Source: Serratia symbiotica (GTDB lineage Bacteria > Pseudomonadota > Gammaproteobacteria > Enterobacterales > Enterobacteriaceae). Taken from it: a stretch of DNA of 64,000 nt. The notes under the pieces are model-generated. The model had not been told where the DNA came from. It did not search any database and saw only the letters and a program-made list of their open reading frames with translations. A program made the position numbers and the translations under genes. How positions within the stretch are numbered: position 1 is the stretch's first letter; every line of letters begins with the position of its first letter. The stretch spans positions 310,001-374,000 of the forward strand of contig FUHL01000001.1 in assembly GCA_900155695.1 (NCBI GenBank), in the 5' to 3' direction. Positions 13,104-26,030 of this stretch are shown one piece after another.

Positions 13104-14420
13104 ATGGCAAAAGATAAAAAACGTAATTTTCTTTCCTGGCTACGTTTTAAGGAAAAGGATGCTGAAAAGTTATACAATACACCACCCGTAGAAGTGATAA
13201 AAAAGCATACCATAAAGAACCAGGCAGCACCGGAGTCTAATGAAAAATTGCATTCTATTCCTGTTGTAAATACATATAGGAAAGTAGATGATAGCCAGCA
13301 TGTTGAATCTATTCAATCAACAATATCAACAATTGATAAACTGTTAGTCCAATCAACACAAGTTGCTAAATTTGATTCAAGAGCGGCATTCAGAGAAAAT
13401 GTAGTATCTCTAGCAGAGTCTTCAATGAATAGTGTACCAATAGAAACACTAGAAAAAGTGGATGTTAAAATTACTACTAATGAACAAGAATGTCAAGTAA
13501 AAAAAAGCTTATTTATCCGGCTCAAGAATAGTTTGCAGAAAACTAAAAAAAACCTTGGTTCTGGTTTTATCAATTTATTCCGAGGCAAAAAAATTGACGA
13601 TGATCTTTTTGAGAAATTAGAAGATCAGCTATTGATAGCTGATGTTGGCGTGGAAACTACGCGTAAAATTCTAGCATCTCTTATACAGCATAGTAACTGT
13701 AAAAAACCGAAAGACATCGAAGAATTATACTGTAAGATAAAAGAAGAAATGTCTAATATTCTTGCTAACGTTGATCAGGAATTAGATATTAGTAGTCAAT
13801 GTCCATATATTATTCTGATGGTTGGAGTTAACGGTGTAGGTAAAACTACGACAATTGGAAAACTAGCACGTCAATTTCAAGATGAAGGTAAATCGGTCAT
13901 GCTAGCTGCAGGAGATACCTTCCGTGCTGCAGCAGTTGAGCAATTACAGGAATGGGGTGAACGAAATCAAATACCAGTAGCAGCACAGCATACTGGCGCT
14001 GATGCTGCATCTGTGATTTTCGATGCAATACATTCTGCCAAGGCACGCAAGATCGATATCTTAATTGCTGATACGGCAGGTCGGTTACAAAATAAAACGC
14101 ATCTAATGGAAGAACTAAAGAAGATCGTTCGTGTTATAAGAAAATTGGATGTTCAAGCCCCACATGAAGTGATGCTAATACTGGATGCAAGTACTGGTCA
14201 AAATGCTATCAGTCAAGTGAGATTATTTGATCAAACTGTAGGCTTAACTGGTATTACAATAACAAAACTAGATGGTACCGCGAAGGGTGGATTAATCTTT
14301 ACTATTGCCGATCAATTTAAGATTCCAATTCGTTATATTGGTGTTGGGGAGGATATCAAGGATTTACGGCCATTCAAAGCTCACGATTTTATCGAGGCGC
14401 TTTTTGCTTCAGAAGAATGA
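13104..14420 (+). CDS. ftsY: Signal recognition particle receptor FtsY
   Basis: Membrane-associated SRP receptor GTPase that receives SRP-ribosome complexes at SecYEG. I start at 13104 (MAKDKKRNFLSWLRF), which matches the E. coli N-terminus; the frame is open 7 codons further up to an ATG at 13083. The acidic A domain is shortened and divergent. The NG domain is complete: LFRGKKIDDDLFEKLEDQLL, P-loop GVNGVGKTTT near residues 241-250, DTAGR, TKLDGTAKGG. It pairs with ffs in this window. Its downstream partners ftsE and ftsX are relics. Confidence 0.96.
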   Translation: MAKDKKRNFLSWLRFKEKDAEKLYNTPPVEVIKKHTIKNQAAPESNEKLHSIPVVNTYRKVDDSQHVESIQSTISTIDKLLVQSTQVAKFDSRAAFRENVVSLAESSMNSVPIETLEKVDVKITTNEQECQVKKSLFIRLKNSLQKTKKNLGSGFINLFRGKKIDDDLFEKLEDQLLIADVGVETTRKILASLIQHSNCKKPKDIEELYCKIKEEMSNILANVDQELDISSQCPYIILMVGVNGVGKTTTIGKLARQFQDEGKSVMLAAGDTFRAAAVEQLQEWGERNQIPVAAQHTGADAASVIFDAIHSAKARKIDILIADTAGRLQNKTHLMEELKKIVRVIRKLDVQAPHEVMLILDASTGQNAISQVRLFDQTVGLTGITITKLDGTAKGGLIFTIADQFKIPIRYIGVGEDIKDLRPFKAHDFIEALFASEE

Positions 14421-14423
14421 CAT

Positions 14424-14700
14424 TAATTATATAAATAGCATTACTAACAAACTATGCAGGTAGGTGGCAAGAAATATTTTCTTCTGGTGGATAAGTCTTG
14501 TTCTTTAGTATCATCATATAAGATAAATGGTTTATAATGTATATAGATATTCGGAATCATTTTTATATAATTTTAATAAGATACAGCATCCGTTACATAC
14601 TGAATTGCATAATGAATCTCTGTTGCATTAAGTTTGAAAATTTTACGTTTTCTGCTGGCTTAAAAGTAACTACAGCGTATTAATATATAACTTGTAAAAT
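14424..14700 (+). pseudogene. ftsE: Relic of ftsE (cell-division ABC ATPase)
   Basis: Starts right after the ftsY stop, as in the E. coli ftsY-ftsE-ftsX operon. Plus-strand translation gives ..TNYAGRWQEI matching SKAYLGGRQAL, and SSGG*VLFFS matching QPGEMAFLTG. A longer run from KWF through IRYSIRYILN (about 14527-14605) matches KIWF..FLRRQIGMIFQD, and NFTFSAG (about 14640) matches NFPIQLSGG of the signature motif. Stops and deletions are frequent and the Walker A motif is lost, so it cannot make an ATPase. Confidence 0.6.
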
Positions 14701-15009
14701 AACGAGATAATATAATTATAATCGGATAAATTTAATTACTAACTTAGATGCTATATTTTATCGTAGTACTCGAAGATTTTCGAAAGCATTGAGCTTTATT
14801 GATTCATAACAGTGTATACATAATAGCGAACAGTATTTATATGATAGGAATATAAGTTATATCTATACTAATCGATTGAAATAATTACATTATTTTAATA
14901 TCATACCTAAGATGTCTTATATACAGTATAATTTTTTAACACAAATGCAAATCTGGAAAGATTTAATGGCAATATATCGCATGAATTATAAAAATGTCAC
15001 CTAAGCAGG

Positions 15010-15125
15010 TGTATCTCACTTATTAAGGTTATCTTACTAACAATTTTTAGTAATATTAATGATGGATATATGAATGATTCACTAGCAAATCTCGTTGATA
15101 TTGTTTGTTCTTTCATCTTCAAAAG
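15010..15125 (+). pseudogene. ftsX: Relic of ftsX (cell-division membrane protein)
   Basis: Between the ftsE relic and rpoH, where E. coli has ftsX. The plus strand reads TIFSNINDGYMNDSLANLV (about 15040-15100), aligning to [21 protein letters not shown] with small deletions. Nothing of the transmembrane segments can be read. One short alignment plus exact synteny supports the call. Confidence 0.5.
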
Positions 15126-15589
15126 GATTCTGATCCTAAAAAGGATGCCTTAAAGAATGATATTAACTAGTTTTAGTAAAAGATAAGATTATCGTACTAT
15201 CTGATAGTATTTAATAGGGATATTAAAGTTTATAGAAAGAGAAGTAATACTGAGCATCTATTCACGTATTGACTCATATGATGGCCACACTCTTGATAGT
15301 GATTTACAAAAAGTAAAAATTTAGTATACTATTTTACAGTGTTTTGTAAAAGCAGCATATAGTTCACTTAAAGTTTTAATCTAGTTCTTTTTTAAGATGT
15401 CATAACATTACTATAATAAGTATGCAAATTAATTTATAGAACAGAGCAGAAGCATTAGATCGCAGTAATATATAGAAGTATTCAGAGTGAGAAAGCAGTT
15501 GAGCAATAAATAATAATTGTTAGAAAATTAATTATTTTCTCTTATGATTATTACCTTTATGAATCATTGCTCATTAAGAGAGGGTGTAA
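15126..15589. other. Desert and 5' region of rpoH
   Basis: By synteny this holds the 3' half of ftsX, which in E. coli also contains rpoH promoters. I could not align any FtsX membrane segment. A GAGAGGG ribosome-binding site precedes the rpoH ATG. No clear sigma-70 or sigma-E promoter was identified by eye. Confidence 0.5.
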
Positions 15590-16447
15590 ATGACCAAAGA
15601 GATGCAAGCTTTAGCTGTAGTACCATTAGGTAGTGTAGAGGCATACATCCAGGCAATCAATTCCTATCCTATGCTAACGGCAGAAGAAGAACGATATTTA
15701 GCAGAACGTCTGCATTATCAAAGTGATCTAGTAGCAGCAAAAGAGCTCATATTGGCTCACCTTCGCTTTGTGGCTCATATTGCTCGTAATTATTCAGGAT
15801 ATGGCCTACCACAAGCCGATTTGATACAAGAAGGCAATATTGGTCTTATGAAAGCTGTACGTCGATTTAATCCAGAAGTTGGTGTGCGTTTAGTATCCTT
15901 TGCTGTACATTGGATTAAAGCGGAAATACATGAATACGTACTACGCAATTGGCGAATTGTTAAAGTTGCTACTACTAAAGCACAACGCAAACTCTTTTTT
16001 AACTTACGAAAAACAAAACAACGCCTAGGCTGGTTTAATCAAGATGAGGTAGAAATAGTAGCTCGAGCACTAGGCGTCAGCAGTAAAGATGTGCGAGAAA
16101 TGGAGTCTCGTATGGCGGCACAGGATATGACATTTGATATTCCTCTCGATGATGAATCAAGTGAAAACCAATCTTTAGCTCCTGTGCTTTATCTGCAGGA
16201 TAAACGTTCTGATTTTGCTGAAGATATTGAAGAAGACAACTGGGAAAGTAATGCGGCGGACAAATTAGCTTATGCCATGGAAGAGCTTGATGATCGCAGC
16301 CAGCATATTATTCGCGCTCGTTGGCTAGACAATGACAATAAATCCACTCTACAAGAACTTGCAAATAAATATGGTCTTTCTGCAGAAAGAGTGCGTCAAC
16401 TTGAAAAAAACGCGATGAAAAAATTAAAAATATCTATTGAAGCCTAA
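15590..16447 (+). CDS. rpoH: Heat-shock sigma factor RpoH (sigma 32)
   Basis: Directs RNA polymerase to heat-shock promoters (groESL, dnaKJ and others). It is 285 residues (284 in E. coli). Region 2 has [18 protein letters not shown] and [20 protein letters not shown], the RpoH box is [20 protein letters not shown] (about residues 132-151), and region 4 ends [16 protein letters not shown]. All are intact. It begins at the ATG after GAGAGGG. It is often the only alternative sigma factor kept in endosymbionts; that is family knowledge, not visible here. Confidence 0.97.
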   Translation: MTKEMQALAVVPLGSVEAYIQAINSYPMLTAEEERYLAERLHYQSDLVAAKELILAHLRFVAHIARNYSGYGLPQADLIQEGNIGLMKAVRRFNPEVGVRLVSFAVHWIKAEIHEYVLRNWRIVKVATTKAQRKLFFNLRKTKQRLGWFNQDEVEIVARALGVSSKDVREMESRMAAQDMTFDIPLDDESSENQSLAPVLYLQDKRSDFAEDIEEDNWESNAADKLAYAMEELDDRSQHIIRARWLDNDNKSTLQELANKYGLSAERVRQLEKNAMKKLKISIEA

Positions 16448-17187
16448 TGTTTCTGTGTAAAAACATGTATTATGTATCATTTCAGTAGTGCTGTATTTTT
16501 CTGTTATTTATAGCTATGCTTATTTCATTTTTTTTGCAATCTAATTTTGCAATCTAATATATAGGGCAGTGATTAAATCTCACATAAGAACACTGTAGTT
16601 ATTGAAGATTATTTATTATTATACACTAGTTGCAATCTCCATCGCATTATGAAGAGGGGGGGGGAGTTAGTGATGTTTTATATTCATGATTAAGATTTAT
16701 ATTAATCCACTTATTGTTAATTTTTCCTTAGTTAAAAACCAAATTAAATATTCTTTATTAATTGTATGCTATATACCTATATAAATACGTTACACTACGT
16801 ATTTAATTGTACTAATACGACTAGATTAGTTCGTTTAAAATAGAATACCAATAGATTAGCCAGAATAGAGATAGGCCATATACATATTATTCATTCTATA
16901 ATTTTGATAAATATATATTCTTATCTGTATAAAAGATAGCTTTAACATCTACTATAGAGATAACATCCATATATAGACACTATTTTAACAGTCTTCATAA
17001 TGATTTTAAAGTGTCTTTGACAACTGAAATAATAGTCAGTGATTACATGGGATATTTTATCTTCACTAACTATCTGTCTATAGATGTACTAGATGTACTA
17101 TAATAGATTTATTATTCAAGCGTATGTAACGAATAGAAACGACTTTACTTCATTATTTTCATGATTCTGAAGAAGTTTACGTGTCTT
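16448..17187. other. AT-rich desert downstream of rpoH
   Basis: No supported gene. It contains a run of nine G (16656-16664), striking in such AT-rich DNA, and a 9-bp tandem repeat GATGTACTA near 17085-17105. If the yejL relic at 17188-17350 is followed by yejM as in E. coli, yejM remains would lie here on the minus strand. A short piece SFLFVTY near 17135 resembles the start of YejM but is too weak to call. Confidence 0.5.
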
Positions 17188-17350
17188 TTACTTATCAACA
17201 TGTTTGCGGACACTTGCCATAAAAGATTCAATTGCAATTATTGGGGATAACCTATATGCAATAATAGTAGAAAACGGCAGATAGCATCTTTCAATTCTGG
17301 TGATATATGACTTGTGATATATGATTATTCATCGTCTCAATTTGTATCTT
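17188..17350 (-). pseudogene. yejL: Relic of yejL (small YejL-family protein)
   Basis: Minus-strand translation gives, in order, DE*SYITSHISPEL matching ELLNVLEKHKAPTDL, FSTIIAYRLSP matching VTNLINTSIAP, and AIESFMASVRKHVDK followed by a stop, matching the C-terminal AIANSFARALQSSINEDK. Proline spacing and the C-terminal end fit the 75-residue YejL of E. coli. In-frame stops and a frameshift in the middle kill it. Its position left of rplY is not the E. coli arrangement. Confidence 0.6.
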
Positions 17351-17611
17351 TATTTTTGCTACTACAAATCGATATATATTAGCATTCTCTTTAATTATTA
17401 ATAATAGTTTATATTTATTAATACTGATAATAATATCAAGGATGAATTTGGCGACAAAATGCTATGGTCCTTGCTATTCTATTTACTATTATACATAAGC
17501 ATGAGTTTAGGATATATATATCCGAGTCGACACATTTCATATATTAAAACGGAAAAGTCTATTGCATTTCGCATTGAACTTATCATGTTATGTAAGCGTA
17601 GTTACTGATGA

Positions 17612-17650
17612 TAAAAAAGATGACTACATTTAATTAAAAATGTAGTCATC
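17612..17650 (-). terminator. Orphan terminator-like hairpin, 13-bp perfect stem
   Basis: GATGACTACATTT (17619-17631) and AAATGTAGTCATC (17638-17650) form a perfect 13-bp stem with a 6-base loop, followed on the minus strand by TTTTTT. It has the form of a rho-independent terminator for leftward transcription. No living minus-strand gene lies to its right before nadE, so it may serve a lost gene. On the plus strand it sits about 190 bases before rplY. Confidence 0.55.
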
Positions 17651-17843
17651 TAGCATAGATATTACCTATGCTGATAGCAGCTAATACTTTCAATAAATTT
17701 TAGTTGCTACGCAAGTAGCTTTCTATTAACATGTTTTTAATAGCTTTTGATGTTAATAAGGGTTTTGCCAATTATTTAGGCAATGTATCATGTCTATTGC
17801 TTATCTTACTATAGCAGTAAGAATTTTATTGATAAGAGAAGAA

Positions 17844-18128
17844 ATGTTTACTATTAATGCAACAATACGAACAGAGAAGGGTAAAAGGGCTAGCCGAAGA
17901 CTGCGTTTAGCCAATAAATTCCCAGCGATTGTTTATGGTGGTAAAAATGAACCAATTGCCATTGAATTAGAGCAAGATTCTATAAAGAATATGGCAATTA
18001 AACCAGAATTCTATACAGAAAATATTGCTCTTATTCTTGATGGTAAAGAAACTGTAATTAAGATACAATCTGTACAGCATCATCCATTTAAATTAAAATT
18101 GATACATATAGATTTTGTATATACATAA
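17844..18128 (+). CDS. rplY: 50S ribosomal protein L25
   Basis: Binds 5S rRNA in the central protuberance. It is the short single-domain form: 94 residues from the ATG at 17844 ([20 protein letters not shown]), exactly the E. coli length, ending [16 protein letters not shown]. The frame is open 18 codons further up, but the extra part has no homologue, and a GAGAAGAA ribosome-binding site precedes the chosen start. It is isolated between deserts. Confidence 0.95.
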   Translation: MFTINATIRTEKGKRASRRLRLANKFPAIVYGGKNEPIAIELEQDSIKNMAIKPEFYTENIALILDGKETVIKIQSVQHHPFKLKLIHIDFVYT

Positions 18129-18249
18129 AAGCTCAGCATTCTATTTTAGTGATGTCAAAATGCATACATGAAACGATGATCGTATTTACTTGTATATTAT
18201 TTAAATATACTTACTTTTTGCATATTTTTATGCAACAGTAATATATCAT

Positions 18250-18400
18250 TTTAGATTCATGCTCTAATTTATTAGTACTAGCCGAGACGAAAGAAGGTCT
18301 ATCGGTATACTTTTATAACTTATTTCATACACATTGAATTCATTATGCAATAAGTAGATAACGATTTAAAATCTATGGTTAATATTTTCGTTTTTATTTT
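18250..18400 (-). pseudogene. yejK: Probable relic of yejK (nucleoid-associated protein NdpA)
   Basis: yejK faces rplY tail to tail in E. coli. Here the minus strand right of rplY reads NEFNVYEISYKSIPID (about 18300-18347), aligning to TEF..GYELEESFPAD of YejK with one 3-codon deletion. After a frameshift SFVSAS follows, matching KFAGSG. The upstream part is too AT-rich to follow. Synteny plus one good alignment gives moderate support. Confidence 0.48.
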
Positions 18401-18467
18401 TCATCATGTGGTGTAAAACAACAAAGTCATTTAAGAGCTCTAATGAGCTTTCCACTAGCAACTCTAT

Positions 18468-18504
18468 TTTAGTATAAATAAATAAAATATTTATTTATAC
18501 TAAA
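18468..18504. repeat. 17-bp perfect inverted repeat, AT-only stem
   Basis: TTTAGTATAAATAAATA and its exact reverse complement flank AAA, making a 37-base hairpin in the desert right of rplY. The stem is almost all A-T. It could be a weak bidirectional terminator, since it is T-rich on both sides, or a product of local inverted duplication. Confidence 0.6.
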
Positions 18505-20269
18505 TGTTACAATACTGGATAAATAAGCATCTATAATATAAATATTTTGTCGATCTATGTACTTGATATATATTGTAATCGTTAAGAAGATAAGTGCTAT
18601 CATTAAATAGCATATTGATTCAACAATGTAATATTCATATCAATTAAAAAATATAAAAATTAATATAAAAATGTTTAGATATGATAATTTTTTGTCTTTT
18701 AACTTTAATACATACGACAATTATTAGGTTATCCATTTACTAATAATACAATATTTCCGCGATAAATGATTTATATGCATTACTTATATTTTTTATATTT
18801 TTAGTTATGCTAATAACATAATTATTTGCTTAATATAATAATATTTAGATAAGTCTTCTGACTATATTTTCACTAGAAGTTAATATTAATTATTAATATA
18901 TAGTATTTATCTTTATTAATTTTTTAATACAATTCTCTATATAATATTATATCATATGCTATTAATTTTTTTCTTTTAAAATATGCATGTTAACTAAAAA
19001 TTTACAATACTACAATTTTCTATTGAAAGATTTATTTCATAAAAATACATCTATGATGTATATTCTATATTTCTTATATAAAGATCAATTACTATATTGT
19101 TAATGTTTGCCTAAATGATTTTGAGTAAATGAATTAAATTATTGAATACTAGACCCCCAAAACTTATCATAAATATATATTTTCTAAATTTTTAATTATT
19201 CTATTTATGTTTGAAATAGTAGATGAAATATTATATATTAAACACTATATACATTAATATCAAAGTCTATAGAAATAATTAATGTGAATATTATTTTGTA
19301 ATAATGCCATGCTTTAAAGCACTTGTAATATCTTAAATAATATTTTATAAACAACTTATACACATAATAAATATATGTAGATTACATGGACTTCTGATGT
19401 CATAAAATTATTATTAAATAATATAATTGTCATTCATATTAAAAACTTTACACAAATCTATCATTAGCGCAATAATAGATTTAAAATCTATCAAAATTAA
19501 ATCTTTGTATATAATTTAATATTAAATAATATCAAAATCACTAATATTGATACAATATCTATTGTAATGTAAAGATAAATAGATACATTTAATTTTACAT
19601 GAATTTTTCATAAGCATAAAAATTATAATCATCACATCATTAACAAGTTATATAGTTGCGCTTTTGAATAAGCAAAATAAATAATTAATTTTTCATATGT
19701 TATTTATAAGATAAAAGTTATTAATCATGCCTTTCATAAAGCATCAAAAATAAAATAATGGCATATGTCTAGACATACCGACCTAATATACTCTATATGC
19801 TCTCTGAAATATGTCATTGCAGATATTAAAACAGTCAAATATTAAACTTCACATTATATTTAATACTAACTTACTATAATATAGTTTTCACTGAAACATG
19901 CCTTATAGTATTTTATTTAAAAGTCTTATATCATAAAATTTACTTATTATTTTATTTAAAAATAAATAACTTAAATTCTTCAGTATTTATTGTCATTTTC
20001 ATATGCTCATATACTGATTAAATATCATTACAGCATTATAAATAAAATTCGCTGAAGTATATTCAACACATATGATATAGTAAACGTATTATACATTCTA
20101 TATTGCTTTAGTATAGTAAAATAATATTTTTAGAACAATAAATATTTTAAAGGATTAAATTATTTTCAATTACTCAATTATAGTATTTTGTCTTTTATAT
20201 TCTTACTATCTCATTTAAATGCCAAGTAACTATGATAGATAAAATCGATAGAAATTATAATGCATCATA
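18505..20269. other. Very AT-rich desert
   Basis: About 1.8 kb with no reading frame of any length that resembles a protein, and no tRNA or repeat family. It is among the most AT-rich parts of the window. I see nothing I can support here. Confidence 0.6.
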
Positions 20270-20490
20270 TCGCTAGTTTGATCGATCTAAATAATTATTT
20301 CTCCACAGATATTAATGTGCTATGCGCTACTATGATAGTTATTATTTTACACACAATAAATTCATTTATCTACTTTTCATAAGCATATAAATTGTTTATA
20401 CTTTTATTATGATTACATTTTGATTATTTAAGAAAAAATCATAAATATGATGGTATTTAAAGAAATACATAATTACATAGATATTTTCAT
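20270..20490 (-). pseudogene. glnB: Relic of glnB (nitrogen regulatory protein P-II)
   Basis: Directly downstream of nadE on the same strand. The minus strand starts MKIS at 20490 and, after a frameshift, reads FKYHHIYDFFLN aligning to FKLDDVREALAE of P-II, then VIIIKV matching MTVTEVK. MKSR*MNLLCV matches QKGHTELYRG around the T-loop with its tyrosine replaced, and IVAHSTLIS matches IVDTCVDTII. Stops and frameshifts are many. To my knowledge glnB follows the two-domain nadE in Yersinia-like genomes, which fits. Confidence 0.55.
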
Positions 20491-20511
20491 ATCTATTTTT
20501 CTGGCCAATTA

Positions 20512-22137
20512 TTACCAATTTTTTTGTCCAAAACGTGAGGTAATAGGATAGCGGCGATCTTTCCCAAAGTTACGGGTAGTTATACGTGGCCCAACGGCAG
20601 ATTGACGTCGTTTGTATTCATTAATATCTACTAGACGGATAACTTGACGTACAATAGCTTCTTCGAAGCCTGCAGCTACTAAATCAGAGACTGATTTATC
20701 CCTTTCAACATATCCTTCAAGGATAGAGTCTAAAATGTCATAAGGCGGTAGCAGGTCTTGATCATATTGATTAGGTGCTAATTCAGCAGAGGGGTGGCGA
20801 TTAATTACTCTTTTTGGAATTACAGGAGAAATACTATTACGGTATGTAGCTAATTTGAATACTAACGTTTTAGACACGTCTTTCAAAATATCAAAACCAC
20901 CCGCCATATCACCATAAAGAGTCGTGTAACCAACTGCCATCTCACTTTTGTTACCTGTAGTGAGTACAACGCTGCGCCTCTGATTTGATACTGTCATTAA
21001 TATTACTCCACGACAGCGTGCCTGAAGGTTTTCTTCAATGATTGCCTGTTGAATGCCATCAAACATTAGTGATAGTTGCATAAGAAAAGTATCAAAAATT
21101 GGTTGAATAGAGATGATATCAAATTTTACACCAAGATTTTCAGCTTCCTCTTTAGCATCAGAGATACTGATATCTGCTGTATAAATAAATGGCATCATGA
21201 GAGCATGTACACTATCTTTACCTAATGCATCAACAGCAATTGCTAAGGTCAGTGCCGAATCAATACCGCCTGATAATCCAAGCACTGCACCTGTGAATTG
21301 ATTTTTAATTACATAATCGCGCACAGCAAGTACTAGTGCTGAATATACCTGAGCCACTTGCGTCAACTGGATACAAGGTATATGCATTGGAATCACATTA
21401 AGATCTTGAAATTTAAGCTGAGTTACCTGCTCATTAAAAGCGGATAATCGATGGGTTATATTACCTCCTTGGTCAAATACTCTAGAGCATCCGTCAAAAA
21501 TGAGTTCATCTTGACCACCCACCTGATTTAGGTATACTAATGGCATATGAGTTCGCTTGCAGTGATCAGCTAGAAGCGTACTACGAATATAATTCTTCTT
21601 GTAATGGTAAGGTGAAGCGTTAATCGATAGAATGATTTCAGCACCTGCAATTTTAGCTGCTTCAATTGGTTCAGGAAACCATAGATCTTCGCAGATTAGT
21701 AATCCTAAATGATAATCTTTTATCTCTACTACGCATGTTTTACTACCAGAATGAAAATAACGCTTCTCATCAAATACACCATAGTTTGGTAAGTGTTGTT
21801 TAAAATAACGTGTCAATAAAATCCCTTTGTAAAATAAAGATAATGCATTATATAGCTTTTTGTCTTCACGCCATGGATGACCTACTATAATTGCCACATC
21901 ATTTACAGTAGCTTGCTGTAAACGTTCTAACTGTACAATACAACGTTCATAAAAATCATTACGATATAAGAGATCTTCTGCTGGATAGCCACATAAAGCT
22001 AATTCGGTGAACATGACTATATCAATACCGCTTGCCCTTTGTTCTTGCGTAATTTTTAATATACGCTCAGTATTTCCTTCAATATCTCCTACTAGTAGGT
22101 TAAGCTGAGCTAATGTAATAGAAAGTGATCTACTCAT
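20512..22137 (-). CDS. nadE: Glutamine-dependent NAD+ synthetase
   Basis: Makes NAD+ from deamido-NAD+, ATP and glutamine. It is 541 residues with two domains. An N-terminal nitrilase-like glutaminase (about 1-250) has the catalytic Glu in FTELALCGYP, Lys in FKQHLPNYG and Cys in LLICEDLWFP. A C-terminal synthetase has the P-loop GLSGGIDSALT near residues 285-295 and TTGNKSEMAVGY. This is not the 275-residue ammonia-dependent NadE of E. coli; the two-domain type occurs in Yersinia, Serratia and relatives. All catalytic residues are present. Confidence 0.95.
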   Translation of the reverse strand: MSRSLSITLAQLNLLVGDIEGNTERILKITQEQRASGIDIVMFTELALCGYPAEDLLYRNDFYERCIVQLERLQQATVNDVAIIVGHPWREDKKLYNALSLFYKGILLTRYFKQHLPNYGVFDEKRYFHSGSKTCVVEIKDYHLGLLICEDLWFPEPIEAAKIAGAEIILSINASPYHYKKNYIRSTLLADHCKRTHMPLVYLNQVGGQDELIFDGCSRVFDQGGNITHRLSAFNEQVTQLKFQDLNVIPMHIPCIQLTQVAQVYSALVLAVRDYVIKNQFTGAVLGLSGGIDSALTLAIAVDALGKDSVHALMMPFIYTADISISDAKEEAENLGVKFDIISIQPIFDTFLMQLSLMFDGIQQAIIEENLQARCRGVILMTVSNQRRSVVLTTGNKSEMAVGYTTLYGDMAGGFDILKDVSKTLVFKLATYRNSISPVIPKRVINRHPSAELAPNQYDQDLLPPYDILDSILEGYVERDKSVSDLVAAGFEEAIVRQVIRLVDINEYKRRQSAVGPRITTRNFGKDRRYPITSRFGQKNW

Positions 22138-23480
22138 TTTTTATTATTCCAATTAAGATATTCTATATTAATACTAGTCTAGTATTACCCATGATCAAGA
22201 GAACGAGAGTTTAGAATACACTGCCTAGTGTATTGAGATGATGATCTTAGATGTATTAGCAAGTGCATATTATTCTTTAAGATGATTAATATATAAGTTT
22301 ATATATCCGCGATATTTATAGAGATTCATGCGGTTAAGTCATTCTATCAGAATTTATTAAACACATGTAACTTTAGATATTTTTTTTATAAATTTAATTG
22401 AAGGTAATAAAAACATGATTACATACTTTAGAGACATATAGTAGCTAGATATTTATTGCTGTTAGCGATTATTCTATATGAGGTGTAATCATGATATCGA
22501 TCATATCGACACCATATAAAAATGAAATATATTATTTAAATGTTTAATATTATTAGTAGTTATTATTTCTTTCTTAAATATATTTATAGTATTAGAAATA
22601 GTTTAAGATCCAGTATGATTAATACTAAATATACTTATTATTATATTTGCAACAGTCAAAGGCGATTCTATTACGTATATATATTATATGATACCAATAT
22701 CCCTACATATCAATTATTTATTTTTTTTAAAATATATCAAGATATCAATCTAGGCAGACATAGATATTTTATACATTAAATACCATATTAAAGTATGAGC
22801 TAAGAAAATGTAGAAAATATTATTGTAGCGCCGATTTTTAATTAAAATAAATAAAAGAATACTCTAAATGATAATCTTTTATATAGAATTTTAATGCTAA
22901 TCAAGCAAATAGATACCTATGGTTGTCATATTTTTTCTGCCATTATCATAATGTTACAGGATGAACATAATATAAATAATTTGGAAGTATCGTATATCTA
23001 ATAATTAAATGAGATAAATTTCTATTAGCTTTTGAAGTCACTAAAATAGATTATTACAATAGATTAAATCGTACTAGCATTTGACTTAAATCATGAAAAT
23101 CACGATATCATGCTAATAAATCACAGATATTTTTATCGAATTAAAATCTATAAAATAGAATTAATTATATATTATCTACTTGGCATATCGTTCAATAATA
23201 ATCAGCGTCACTATTGTATAGTAGTGATAACATTAAATATTGATTTGATATACTTTACATCTTTAAATTTATTTAAATTCTACATGGTAATGTAGTCCGT
23301 AAAATATTCATCAGGATATTCTATTATTACATTATCAGTATTACTATGACTCATAAATATTATTACTTTTCTGATATATAAAAATTTAATGATGTAGATA
23401 AATATTGTTTATAAGGTCGCTCTAGCTCCTCATTACAGCAGATCGCCTAAAGCAATCGTTTTGTGATTTACTTCCCCTAC
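22138..23480. other. Desert between nadE and tadA
   Basis: About 1.3 kb. From enterobacterial synteny this interval should once have held glrR, glrK, purL and mltF, so most of it must have been deleted. Two open frames of 60-80 codons (22540-22779, 23110-23295) are composed almost only of Tyr, Ile, Asn and Lys codons and look like chance. Nothing else is supportable. Confidence 0.5.

Positions 23481-26030
<2,550 letters not shown>

Noticed and set aside
22540..22779. 79-codon frame right of nadE
   Set aside because: Almost entirely Tyr, Ile, Ser and Asn codons with no protein-like pattern.
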